Source: Gnetum montanum
Lineage: Eukaryota > Streptophyta > Gnetopsida > Gnetales > Gnetaceae
Assembly (NCBI GenBank): GCA_015680685.1
Contig: MNCI01003715.1
Location: forward strand, 535,790 to 599,789
Length of the DNA: 64,000 nt
Reading direction: 5' to 3'
Made by a program: the position numbers and the translations under genes. The notes beneath the pieces were generated by a model. It saw nothing but the letters and a program-made list of their open reading frames with translations. It had not been told where the DNA came from and did not search any database. Numbering within the stretch: the stretch's first letter is position 1; every line of letters begins with the position of its first letter. This document shows, piece after piece, positions 1 to 11,099 of this stretch.

Positions 1-544
1 AGAAGCGCGCGCCGATGAGCTTGTTGTTGCAACTGAAGCCCGGGCCACCGTCGCAGGTGCCTTTCCAGCGCTCCGGCGGAGCTCCGAAGCCGGCGTCGTC
101 GAAGCTGGTTCGGTTGGGCCAGGCGCCCGTGTCCAGCACGCCCACGATGACGTCGTTGCCGTAGTTGGCCCGCGGCCACAGTCCGTCGGCGGCCGTGAGG
201 CCCAGGAATTCCGGCGTCCGTGTGGTGTGCAGCCGGTAGACGGTCTCCGGGCGGACGCCGACCACCCCGGCTGCGCCGCGGAGCCGCCGCGCGTGCGACG
301 GGGTCATCGTGGCGGCGAAGCCGTGCATGGAGGCCTCGTAGTGGTAGAGGATTCTGCCGCCGGAGCCCAGCGTCGCGGCGTACCAGCGCCGGTGGGTCCG
401 GAATGTCGCCGGTTTCAGCCAGTTTGCCATCGTCACGATGTATGTCCGTTCCGGCTCCGGCTGTAAATCTCTCGGCGCCGCGGCGGCGACCGCGGCGACT
501 GCGAGGAGAAGAATGAGCCACAGAGCTGGCTTAGCCGTGGTCAT
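1..544 (-). CDS. Subtilisin-like serine protease (subtilase), N-terminal part
   Basis: Read on the minus strand from the ATG at 544, this gives 181 codons running off the left edge without an intron. It starts with a hydrophobic signal peptide (residues ~1-23, rich in L, V and A). An inhibitor I9-type prodomain follows (about residues 33-105, with YIVTM near its start and LYHYEASMHGFAA in the middle). The start of the peptidase S8 domain comes next: TTRTPEFLGL, then VGVLDTGAWPNRTSF holding the catalytic Asp of the D-T-G motif, then WKGTCDGG and NNKLIGARF. The catalytic His and Ser lie outside the window. Family knowledge: plant subtilases are secreted to the apoplast after prodomain removal, and many are intronless. 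The gene is markedly GC-rich against AT-rich surroundings. The start is chosen because the signal peptide begins directly after it. Confidence 0.93.
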   Translation of the reverse strand, partial: MTTAKPALWLILLLAVAAVAAAAPRDLQPEPERTYIVTMANWLKPATFRTHRRWYAATLGSGGRILYHYEASMHGFAATMTPSHARRLRGAAGVVGVRPETVYRLHTTRTPEFLGLTAADGLWPRANYGNDVIVGVLDTGAWPNRTSFDDAGFGAPPERWKGTCDGGPGFSCNNKLIGARF

Positions 545-2300
545 TTTTGTTTGTTGGGATTTGTGGGTGTAGTTGCGGGATACGAATTCGGTCCCCGTTT
601 TAATAGGAAATCCCAATGGCAGCGACTTGGAGTAGATGCAATCTCATCTGTCACGGCGACCTTGCTTGGAAATTCGGTTTCTTTGAACGTCGCTTTTTCT
701 GCAGCTTTTTGAAAATATGGAAAAAGGGGCACGGATAATGAATTTAGAATGGAGCTTGCTGAACGACTGAACGGATAATGGAGAACGGATAATGGAGCTT
801 TTTGAAAACAGGTACCTTTTTCATGGATCGTAAGCAAAGACAAAGCTTCTTCGAAAACACTGCGACAAAATTAGATATGCATTCTGAATCTGAAAACTGA
901 ATATTTACTCAACGACTGAGTTTGTCGTGGACATGTCGGATAAATCAGTTTTAGAATTCTTTTACGGAAATGTTTTTTAAACACGTAACTCAGTTACTAT
1001 GCCAAATTCTATAAATGTTTTGTTTTTCTGACTTTTATCAAACTTCCAGACTGTCTGTGGCAGAACAAATCGAGCCGTGCACCATTCTTTTCATTACCTT
1101 TAATTGATGGAGCTCGTTCCGTACAGAAAGTAAGGAAAGCATATGTTATACATGTTCATTTTAGGTCAGGAAATCGAAAATAAAAGTGTTGGAAAGTCTT
1201 CTACTGGTATTAGTTAATAAAGGAAGTTTCAATTTCAGTTTCATCACTGGTCTTCGGAACTTCTTGTTTTTTCGCTAGCAGGGCCGAAAAACGTGTGAAT
1301 ACGTACGAAAACAGAAAGTGCAAGTTCAGCTACCTACCTCAACCAATTGCGTGAACCGTGATCCAAGACTAAAACTGTCGATCATGGATGCTTAGGCGGC
1401 AATGGCTGTCGTAATGGGGTAGGAAATGAAGCAATTCCTGTGAAACAAAGTTTCCGTAGATATCAATTTCAATCCTACATATTTTGTTGCGTAACACTCT
1501 CGAAAGACATGAAAAAGCAGTGTAATTAGATATCGAAAATGCAAAAAACGAAAATTTGAAACCGATATTGTCAGACAACTCAAAAAACATTCCTTTTTCG
1601 CTCCAAAGATACGCATGCTCCGTTTATTCAATTGCTAGCCAAGCGTGCTGCTGCGGCACCCATTACACCACAAAAAAAAACATGGAATTTTGTATTTATC
1701 GTCCCGTTAATATTTTCAACATTCAGCAGGATCATTGATTGTGCTTGCGACATGTGAGTCGGTGGGATTCATACTCACCAGACACTGTGGCTTCACTGAA
1801 CAGCGTAATAAATTTTTTTAAAAAAGACGTTATCATATGGGCGTCATGCATACACGTCAGACTGATAAGGAAAATTCTTAAGGAATGCGACTTGAACGTT
1901 ATCTCTTTCCTTCTCCTTGGTGGATCTCATGACGCTACGTTGAAAATGGTTTTTATATTATTTAAACATATGCATAGTTGACGCTGATCATGCAATATAC
2001 ATGCATGAGCACTGTAACCGTTGCAGTCTAAGGATGTTCTCATCATGAGAGAGACTATCCTCGTTTTTCGGAGTCACTGCCACTGCCCTGACAATCAGCC
2101 TTTTTTTTTTTTCGTTTCCGTGAAGAAAATTTCAAATTTTGTCCATGCTTTCAGCATAAATAAATGAATAAATTCAAAATAAAATAATTTATTTCAAGGA
2201 TTTTAAGGCTCAACCAATATAATTTTACGTATATATCTCGTGTAACTACCATTTCTCATCTCATTTATTTTATAAATTATATTACAAACTTATTAGAGAC
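545..2300. other. Intergenic, upstream of the subtilase
   Basis: No coding region is recognisable on either strand; the short open frames here have no domain or codon signal. The stretch next to 544 must hold the promoter and leader of the minus-strand subtilase, but I could not pick a convincing TATA box. A 14-bp direct repeat (AACGGATAATGGAG) occurs twice near 768-796. Confidence 0.6.
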
Positions 2301-2304
2301 CACC

Positions 2305-2595
2305 GGTGATGGTAAGGTGCTTGTTTCTCAAGTCTTAAAGCCCTACTTGAAAGAAATTAGGCTTTTGCTCATCCACCACCTTCTTACGCCCCAGCCTTGG
2401 GGGATGAGCTTCACCTTTTGGTGATGGTCCTTATTATACACAAACTTATTTACGAAGATATACTTCTTAAAACCCTACCTGAAAGAAATTAGGCTTTCAC
2501 TCATCCACCACCTTCTTAGGACCTGCCTTGAGGGACAAGCTTCACCTTTTGGTGATGGTCCTTATTATACACAAACTTATTTATGAAGATATACT
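2305..2595 (+). repeat. Tandemly duplicated SINE-like repeat (period ~132 bp)
   Basis: Two copies start near 2334 and 2466. Each reads CTTAAAnCCCTAC...GAAATTAGGCTTT...CATCCACCACCTTCTTA...TTCACCTTTTGGTGATGGTCCTTATTATACACAAAC. Related sequence lies at 63415-63560 (GACCCTGCTTGGTGGGACAA, GGTGATGACCCTC) and, more distantly, at 62820-62990. The other copies have tRNA-like A-box and B-box words near their heads (for example GATTCAAGC), which suggests a tRNA-derived SINE. No target duplication was verified. Confidence 0.45.
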
Positions 2596-2704
2596 TCACA
2601 TTTTTCAAAAATCATGAAAAGTTTTTCAAAATAGCAAACATGCAAAAGTAACCCTAAAATATATGAAAAATCTTTAAAATGTGCAAATAGACTATAAAAT
2701 TCCA

Positions 2705-2870
2705 AGCTTGGTCCCAAGGCTTGAACCTAAAGTCTTAATGCTCATCTTGTCAAACACTATCCCTAGGAGTGTCTTGAGAGGGTACAAGAGAGAACCTAAC
2801 CTCCTTGTTTGAGTGACTCTCCCAAGGCTCAAACTTAGAGTCTCAATGTCCCTCTTGACAAATGTGAAAG
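2705..2870. repeat. Imperfect tandem duplication, ~112 bp period
   Basis: The phrase CCCAAGGCTTGAACCTAAAG plus TCTTAATG...CTTGTCAAA near 2713 returns as CCCAAGGCTCAAACTTAGAG plus TCTCAATG...CTTGACAAA near 2822. Noncoding. It could be another short interspersed repeat; the class is not determined. Confidence 0.5.
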
Positions 2871-2989
2871 AGGATACATAAGAGAAACCTTAAGAGCATG
2901 TTTGGTTGCCAAATTATCAAGGTGTATTTCCTAGAAATTCCAAACATTGTATTTCAGGCAAGACAACTTGCAGCTGATAGCACAAACCC

Positions 2990-3136
2990 TGCCCACAATA
3001 AGGAGAAATCCTTTTGCATCCCGATTGGGATATTAATGCACCCCATTTGACCCAGAACACCGCTGCCATGAACCTGCACATGGCGATTGCTCCTATAGAC
3101 CCTTTTCCTTATGCCCATTCGCGACCATAAAAACAT
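2990..3136 (+). repeat. Left arm of an inverted-repeat pair
   Basis: Its reverse complement closely matches 5281-5447: shared words include ATGGTC-CGAATGGGCAT, CATGGCAGCGGT, GGGTGCATTAATA-CCCAATC and AAAAGGATTTCTCCT. The arms flank about 2.1 kb. They could be terminal inverted repeats of a decayed DNA transposon or foldback element, or two copies of one dispersed repeat in opposite orientation. No transposase is visible between them. Confidence 0.6.
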
Positions 3137-5280
3137 ATGTTCCTTTCAAGCCCGCCCATTTCTTTTTTGTGCAAGGTGCTTGCAGGCCGCGAAGGGGGAG
3201 TATCTGTCTCTCTGGACGAGACGGCACTCGCGGCGTTGGAGGTGCGGCTGCAATAAGCCCAATGCTGGGCAGCTGCGTACGCGCATGAGCTATGGCTGCC
3301 ATTTGGATGGTTTTCTTTTGTACTTCAAGGATTTGGCTTTATTTGTAGAAACAGTGGAGTATTTCTGATTTTTCTTTTATTTAGACAGTGCAGACGGATG
3401 CCATTTGTTGTTTTTAGATAATCATTTAATCTTCTTGCAATGGCTGTATTTTCCAAAATTATGGAAGAATCAGTCACTACATTGGTGGGTATGCCCAATG
3501 TATTACCCAGCTATGCATCTTGAATTTAACATCATTTTGTCTTAATGGAAATCTGCTTCCATCTAAATCAAGGATAGTTCCAATTGAAAATTCTCTTTGC
3601 AAATAGATCTTTCATAAAGATCAATACACTGGATTAATGATCTGCATATAGAAAATGTTTCCATTCCAAGGTTACTCTGAAATGAAATCAGATGGTAAAC
3701 AAATTTTTTTAAATAAATACATTGGTTCTCCACTTCTCTTATTTCTCAAATTTAGTGGGATAAAAGATATCTTAATACAATTAGGTTCTCTATAATTATG
3801 GTTTTGTAATGAATAGATAATACAGATCAAATAAAAAACAAAATTATAAAATTGAATTTTGGAAATTTCATTAATACTAATGGAAAACAAGATTACCTCA
3901 CAGTACAAGAAAATAGAGCATTAACTTTTGCAACTTTGAAGAAGTGAGAGAAGGTAATGCACCTACCTGTGCCCCTTCTGTACAAATTAAGATTAGGAAA
4001 ACAATAGTCTGTAATCTCTCAAACTCAGCCCAACCTTAGAAATGAGACTTGAAAAAGCATTAGTATCCCTAAATTGACAGGATCTTTGAAGGGAAAAAAC
4101 CACCTTGTACCAAGAGTGTATCTCTCCTTTTACTCTGCAATATTCCCCCTTTCTAGTCTATTAATAATATATTGTTCTAAAGTCTTGCTATTAAAGTAAA
4201 TGCATTTATTAGGTTATTAAAGTAATTACTGCTCAATGTTAGGGAGCATTGCATTCTAGTCTTCATGGCATTCCTATCCAAGAAAAAATTAAGTACATAA
4301 GACACCAGTTTACACTTTCCTATATCCTTGTTTCTACAAGTTGATGTAACTCCTAAAGTGCTAGTTAATTCAGTCACATAAGATAGAATAATAAAAAAGA
4401 GTTACAAATCATATTGGCAAATTATATTCAAATAAAAATCCTTGGGCTGGAATTAATTATTAACAATTATTACGATGGGCTGAAAAAATTTAAAACTTAT
4501 GATTTAACTTTATTAAAATCATTCTCTTCCTTTTTTATATAAGTGCTAGCCTTTTGATAGAATTCATGTTTGTCATACCTAAGCTTGACAAATTTTAAAC
4601 CATGTTTTATTTTTATAAAATAGGTTTATATGTTTACTTGAGTACTTTTTCATACATTTAATTTCATAGAGATGTACTCAATCAAGATTATTCATGTTCA
4701 GATTGATATGTGTGTTTCTTTGGCTGCATGTGGCTGAAAGTTTTTCTATTACATTGCTTTCTTCTGTGTACTCAAAGGACAATCCACTATTTATAGTTTC
4801 AATGATCCCACTAAATTGTAAATTTTTATTTTTTTTGGCCGGCTTTGTATTTTAGCATCCATTTGACCTTTGTTATGTGGCAATTTCATAACTCAACTGA
4901 TTGAATATTTTATCTAAATATGGGATATTAAGTAATGCACTATCATAAATTTAATTTTTGCATGGGAATGGAAATTTAGTCTTTGCCTACTACTGAAGTG
5001 CCCCATTGCTGAAATGACTGATTTCTGTGGGTACAGCCCATGGAAGGAGTGTTACGGTAATGTGTGCTTTGTTTGTTGCTTTGGGTGCGGCAGAAAATTT
5101 GGAAGTACTGAAAAGATGCTTGAAGAACGCAGACCCACTATTGCAATGAACACTAATCAGCTCAAAAGTGTTGAGAGGTGGAATCAAATGAGCAAATGAG
5201 TTTCTGATCTACCAAAGAAAAGCTCGACTACAGGGAAGAAATTGGAAATTTACAAAGCTCAATGTGAGCATATACCACCA
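3137..5280. other. AT-rich spacer between the inverted repeats
   Basis: Mostly noncoding. A GC-richer patch at 3140-3310 and a short minus-strand open frame at 4990-5187 do not resemble any family I know. Nothing else can be supported. Confidence 0.5.
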
Positions 5281-5447
5281 CTATGGTCACGAATGGGCAT
5301 GAGGAAACCGAATGGGCATGAGTCAAAAGGGTTTATGGCAGCGATGGCCATGTAGGGGTCCATGGCAGCGGTTTCTGACCCATGTGGATCAAATAGGGTG
5401 CATTAATACCCCAATCAAACTTAAAAGGATTTCTCCTCTCACAATAG
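5281..5447 (-). repeat. Right arm of the inverted-repeat pair
   Basis: Inverted partner of 2990-3136. This arm is longer because CGAATGGGCATGAG is duplicated inside it. I see no obvious target duplication outside the arms. Confidence 0.6.
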
Positions 5448-7560
5448 GATATATTGGACCCTAAATAAAAAGGTTCCATCACAACGCACAGAGATCAGTA
5501 TTCTGAACACTTGTTCATAGGTTTAATGAATTTTCAAATTTTCATTGAACTTACCTTTTTTTTATTAATTTTTTAATTCTATCAGGATTTTACCATTTAA
5601 GGTGTAATCTCCTCGGATTCATGAATCCGTGAACCCAACATTTCCCCCAGTTCAATATCAATATATTCACGTAATAAAACAAACTCTAACCTTTTAAGTG
5701 ATGTCGAAAGTCTTTATCCTTAAGGATAAGTAAATAAGAGTAAGTCTAACCTCCTTTGAAGTTACTACCTCAGCTCTGGAATCGAGGTATTAAAACTTTT
5801 AAAATGATCAAGATAATACTAATAACACGGTTCTTAAATCTTGAACCGACCCCTCACATTTTGGCACACATAAAAATCCACTGTAGCCGCAGATTCCAAC
5901 AAAAGCAAACCATTTCTTAAAAACAAGAAAGGATATACAAGTAAAACTACACTAAATGCTGCTCACAAATCGGGATTCTTCGTCGTCAAAGCAACGCAAC
6001 GCAACTTAACTTTGCAGGGATTGGCAGTTTGGCTGAAGCATATCGTGTTCGCTAACTTAGTCTGACTAGACAGCAGGCGATCACATCGTGCACGAAATTA
6101 TTTACTGAGTATCATGCGAGGTTGCTATTAACTCAATTAATCATGTCAAATCAGTAGAGCAGAAAACAGCAGGAGAGGTGCGAGGCTACGATCAGGAAAG
6201 AGGAGACATGCACCAATCTCTGATGCTGCCATGTCAGGCCCAAATTGACGTGCCATGATCATGAACTGTGAGGTACGGACGCGGATGCGGAGGAAAATTT
6301 TGTTATCTGAAACTGAAATTTTATTATGTTTGGAGACCCTTTGGATTTCTGTACAGTAGAAATATATCTTTGAGTTTTGAAAATATCATGTAGCCAAACG
6401 AAATCTCTTCTACAGATTAACAACACTGAATTATCATTTATATTCTGCAGCGTATTTCAATAAAGGCCCACCTTCGGTGGAGCAAGTGGTAAAAATTCAC
6501 GGAAATAATGTTCGAAATTGTTTTCACTTAAGATAAACCATGTGAGCGCGTTTGTGATTTTTAAGCATGCAAAAATTGGAAGCAATTAAAAGGTTGTTTC
6601 TGCAAAAACATTGGCCAAAAGTAACCTCGGGAAAAGCAGAGGATGAAATTCTTCCCGGTAAACATGGAAAAATGAACCATTTATAGAATATAAAGACAGG
6701 TATCAGATGTCCTAACAACTAACCTTACATTACCATTGAGAGAGAGAGAGTTAACTGGTATTTAGTATTGCAGAAAAAGTCCTATGGAAATAGGACAAGC
6801 TCGAAATAAATTTTATGCCATGAACAAAGGATAGACCAGTTAGGAGCTTACAATTGATAAAAAGAAATGAATCAATGAGATAGCTGGTAAACTTGAAGCC
6901 GTTAACCTGTATGAGTTTAGTAATATACATGTGAAAATGACGGAGGATTTAGTTAAAACAATGGCAAAATCTACCATTGATTTAACACATTCAATAGAGT
7001 TAGGATAACCTTTTTACCAATTTCAACAAGTCTAAGAACAAAATTATAAAAAAGTATAGTAGTGTATCGACTATGTTGGACACCATAGAGATGATAGTTG
7101 TTGTTAGATGAATTTGTGCATGGCTTGAATTTGTTTGATAAGGATTGATGAGACGTTTCCTTCATAGAACAAGTCAAATCCCAACCCAAGAAAAAAGGTC
7201 AATACCATTCAACCCCCATCCTTGGATGCTTTGAATTATTCTTCTTACTTTCAAATCCCAAAAATAAAAATAAAAAAATAAGTCAATACCATACAAACCT
7301 AATCCTTGGATTCTTTGAATGATTTGTTTTAATTTTAAAAGAAACTAGCCTTTATGAATAGGAAACTTAGTTAATCTAAGTTTATATAACACCCACGTTA
7401 TAATTGACCCTATTGTTTTGAGATGTGCTTATGTGGTTCAAGCCTTATTTATTTTAATGTGGTTTGAACTATGATCTTTGGTTTTGTTTAAGGCTAGTAC
7501 CACATAATAGTATGATGCTCTATGATTAATGGATTAATATTAAAACTAAAATTGTCTTAC
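5448..7560. other. Intergenic, nothing recognised
   Basis: AT-rich sequence without convincing coding potential. A (GA)n microsatellite of about ten bases sits near 6740. No element boundaries could be defined. Confidence 0.5.
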
Positions 7561-7599
7561 ATCTAAAGACCCATAAGATCTATTGAACAAATATTACAT

Positions 7600-8540
7600 T
7601 TTCATGAAAAATAAAGACAAATTGTACAAATTGAGCAAGCAACAAAAGGAGCAACAATAATATATCATACAAGTTTTTTGCTAACACATTACAACACTAT
7701 CTCAAATGGATATTCTCAATACAACAAAGAAATACACACAACTCATCTTCACAAGGTTTTGACCTACATAACCCACAAGCATGTTCTTCTTGGGAGAGTT
7801 GAATCTATCTATCACTTTCAATTCTAAGATGATGTGAATTTAAGCAAAGCTTGTTGATAGCACTTTGACTGAATTGGAATAGTAGCTGAGAGATAAGGAG
7901 AATCTTTATCTAGTTTATTAGATATAATGTAATGTAAATAAAATTATTTGTTGCCTTCTACATTAGACCACAACTGTGTTAAAAACTTCTACTTGACTAG
8001 CTAGTGAATATGCTTGGGATTTTACTATACTTCATCCTAAAAATATTCTATTTTCTCAACCATTGTATTCCCTAAAAATAATAACTATAGTTTCAAGAAT
8101 CTTCAAGAACTTCTTTAGCGAATTTATCTTGCCTTGAGATATGCAAGATATGAGTGTATATAATGAATTGGCACAAGGCTTCTACTTCTAAAGGTAATAA
8201 ATCACATTCACACAATAACATTGAGTAAGGTATTTACGTCTTCACTTTTAACTCATGAAGAAGAAAACCTTTTTGCACTATTTCAATATCTTTCTAAAGG
8301 TTAGCACTAAGTCCTTGTCCCCAAACAACACGTCCATGTAATACAGTAGGATAGATGATAGTATGAAAAATTTATTTTTTAATCTCCTAAGCCCTAATTC
8401 TAAAATCCTTGTACTTGCATTTAAAAATATACAAAGCCTTGAAGCCTCCTACTATTCTTTAATGCACTTTTCCCACATGTAATTGTTCACATAAATAATA
8501 CCTAGATATTTAAAAGAATTTACTATTTGCACATTAGTAC
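7600..8540 (-). pseudogene. LINE retrotransposon, 3' end of the RT ORF (decayed)
   Basis: Minus-strand translation with many stops gives the C-terminal part of a plant LINE reverse-transcriptase ORF. A VNSFKYLGI motif lies at about 8500-8540, then a CIK...ALY.. segment, then a PxVLHGRVVWG-like segment and a CDLLPLEVEAL-like segment near 8150. It is interrupted at 8540 by LTR element A and resumes at 25395: joining the flanks and dropping one AGTAC restores continuous LINE sequence. The exact 3' end is uncertain. Confidence 0.7.
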
Positions 8541-9400
8541 TAATGAATCATGGTTTGCCAGGCCCCAATATTGGATCCTCGATATCGGGTATGTGATACT
8601 TTAGCCTGGATAATGATATCAAATACACGATATCGTGATTCCTATGCAGGCCTATAAATACAACATTTGGGCGCACAAGAAGGAGGAGTTGGTAATTCTT
8701 AGGATAGAGTCTTCTTGTCATTTTCTAGTTAGTTTTCATTCTTTCCCAGTGCATGCCCACAATGTGATGATTGTAATTGTACGGAACCTTTATTCGAGTG
8801 TGATGTACTTGGACACACACATGATCGGCAATAAAGATCGAGATTACTCCATCATTGCAACATTCACTTAGCCTTTAATTACTTCAATTGTTAATTGTTA
8901 TTTATTGTTTTCTTTGTTAATATTTCTTTATCATCATTTACTATTCCTATTATTAAATGAGAAATGAGTACAACTTGATCACGAATATTTAAGTGTAACT
9001 ACTTGGTAACCCAGTAGCGTATCTAGAAGTGCTTAAGTAATGTGCACTTGATAATCCCAGAAGTAATACATGAGGTCCAAGATGCGCATGGATGATTAAG
9101 GATGCATGCTCATCGCACTTAGGCTAGTTTAGATTTCGCTTTTTATTGTCTAATAGCTTAAGTCAAGATTATTTTTAGTCGTCTCTAGGAGTAGCATAAG
9201 TTAGGATCCCATCATGCACCTCACTCTAGACTAAACCATACGTTACAAAGCAAATACTAGTCCAAGTGGGAAGATAGTGAACTGCAATCAACGTGTAACT
9301 ATCTAAATGCCACAACTAGTTTGCCTGCGGAGTTCAACCGGATCGTGCGTACATGCTCATATTCATATAGTTGAGTGTAGGGGTACCTCACCACTCATCA
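8541..9400 (+). repeat. 5' LTR of element A
   Basis: Starts TAATGAATC (first dinucleotide decayed from TG; the 3' copy has TGATGAATT) and ends CTCATCA. The U3 has degenerate GATATC words, then a TATA box CTATAAATAC near 8652. R carries CTTTATT...AATAAAG around 8790-8840, which can fold to a hairpin over the poly(A) signal. Further downstream lies the repeated CTTGGTAACCCAG / TTGATAATCCCAG motif. Confidence 0.88.
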
Positions 9401-9420
9401 TTAGCGCCATTGTCAAGGAC
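9401..9420 (+). promoter_or_regulatory. Primer binding site of element A
   Basis: TTAGCGCCATTGTCAAGGAC follows the LTR directly. It resembles the TGGCGCCGTTGCCGGGGA type of primer site, complementary to the 3' end of tRNA-Asp, used by Athila/Tat-like Ty3 elements, with several substitutions. Confidence 0.7.
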
Positions 9421-9531
9421 AGTGCTAGTTATTTAGATTAGTTACATCATTCAAGATCGTTGTAACGAAGCCTTGACGATATATCTTTTAGAAAGAAACT
9501 AATTGCAATAAGTCACACATAATTTACAACA

Positions 9532-10176
9532 ATGTCTCTCTCACAAGACTATGATGATGCAACAACTAGTGAGGCAATTCATTGGAGAACCAACGAAATA
9601 TACGATGATGAAGATGAAGTTTGGAGTACTCAATCTTATGCAAGGGTCATCTATGTTCATAAATACCTCAACGGTACTCAAGGACTCTTGTCATCCAACT
9701 CTGACACCTCTAGTGAGGATGGGACATCCCATAGAATGAGGGGGCCTGTAAGGCCTAGAACTTTCTCAATGATTAACAGGAATTTATCCGGGGATGATTG
9801 GGAGACTTACAAAAGTCATGAAGAGTCTTCTAGTACTTACTCTTCCTCTACTCCTTTGACGTCAGGTCATGACATGGATGACCATCTTTTAAGGGGTTGG
9901 TGTAGAAATAAAAATCGAGCCTACGGGCAAAGTCAGCAACGCCAACATAAATGAAGACGACATTGTCCCAACTCACAAATTCATAACCTACCTAGTGATG
10001 ATGAACCCTTGCTAGCCACTAAGAGCCTAATGCATATACAAGAGGCTGTTCAAATATCCCACAAGCATCACAAGGAAAGTCGTCTACCCAAGCTTGACTT
10101 AAATAACTTTCCCAAGTTTTTAGGAGGCTATGATTTAAATCTACAACATCATTTACAAGCCTTCTACAATACCTAT
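9532..10176 (+). pseudogene. gag of element A, N-terminal part (split by element B)
   Basis: Begins at the ATG at 9532 (MSLSQDYDD) with an acidic, Ser-rich N-terminal region and runs in one frame, with a stop near 9952, to LPKLDLNNFPKFLGG and HHLQAFYNTY. This matches the start of the capsid-like domain of elements B and C (MNNIPRFEGGYNANPQNHL). Element B interrupts it at 10177. The frame resumes unchanged at 17977, because the insertion plus its 5-bp duplication adds 7800 bp, a multiple of three. Confidence 0.8.
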
Positions 10177-10953
10177 TGATGAGTCGTGATATCGCGTACG
10201 CGATATCGTAGCCCATCGCCAAGTCTATACATAAGAGGCGGCTTTCCCTTGTTCAAATATCTAGAGTTAGTCCCTTAGACAAACTATAGTAGTTTTACCA
10301 TTCCAAAGTTAGAATAATTTCCATGTGCCCACAGTAGAAGTCTCAAAGTGAATGGATCTTTATTCGAGCAAATTATACCTGAGCACACATTTATGTACGG
10401 CAATAAAGATGAACTTTTTGATAAACCTTGCAGCTTATGGACTAAGCTAAATAGGATTTAATTATTGTTAAATTTTTAAATGCTTTCCTAGATAATTAAT
10501 CTCTCTCAACCCTTGGCTCTCCTAATTAAGTGCATTCAGTACGACTGCTTCGAGCACGTGTGTAACGCTTGGTAACCCAGTAATGAGTAGCATTTGGTAA
10601 TCCCAGTAGCGTTGCACTGGTTCAGGGTGTGTGTGGAAAGTGGGAACGGATACTGATGCTAGGATAATTAAAGCTTAGTTAGTGAATAGTTAATGGAAAT
10701 TAGTTATTTAGTTCTCTCCACCCTTCCCTATTAGCATAGGCGTTAAAAAAATAAAAGTTATAAAAATCACATACGTCAAACTTACTTAACCATACAACTG
10801 TGACAATACAAGTAAGTTTGGGAGGACAACGATTGATTAAGCTTAAGTGTTCCATTAAGGCGTGTAAGCACTTAGTCCTTGGAGTTTGACTGGATCGCAT
10901 GTGAGACGCTCGTATTTGTATGGTTGAGTGTAGGGGTACCTCGCCACTCATCA
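10177..10953 (+). repeat. 5' LTR of element B
   Basis: TGATGAG...CTCATCA. The perfect 20-bp palindrome GATATCGCGTACGCGATATC lies at about 10188-10207, close upstream of CTATACATAAG (decayed TATA; the 3' copy has CTATAAATAAG). R has ATCTTTATTCGAG...CAATAAAGAT at about 10358-10410. CTTGGTAACCCAG and TTTGGTAATCCCAG repeats lie near 10570-10606. Confidence 0.9.
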
Positions 10954-10973
10954 TTGGCATCGTTGTTGGGGAC
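10954..10973 (+). promoter_or_regulatory. Primer binding site of element B
   Basis: TTGGCATCGTTGTTGGGGAC directly follows the 5' LTR. It is a tRNA-Asp-type primer site differing from the canonical form at a few positions. Confidence 0.75.
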
Positions 10974-11099
10974 TTAGTTGTTTGTGCGCTACGTAGAACA
11001 TAAGAAATCATTCATATCGTTGGGAGCTAAAATGAACCCTTAGGGTTAATCAAGAGAAAAAATAAGATAACGGTAAATAGCACACCGAACAAGACAAAA

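Noticed and set aside
220-516. Plus-strand GC-rich open frames over the subtilase
   Set aside because: Antisense shadow of the clear minus-strand subtilase with signal peptide and D-T-G motif.
3111-3368. Plus-strand open frame with many Cys and Arg
   Set aside because: Overlaps an inverted-repeat arm, no known motif, and not conserved in the other arm.
4990-5187. Minus-strand open frame of 65 codons
   Set aside because: No recognisable domain, no splice context that extends it; recorded only as intergenic.
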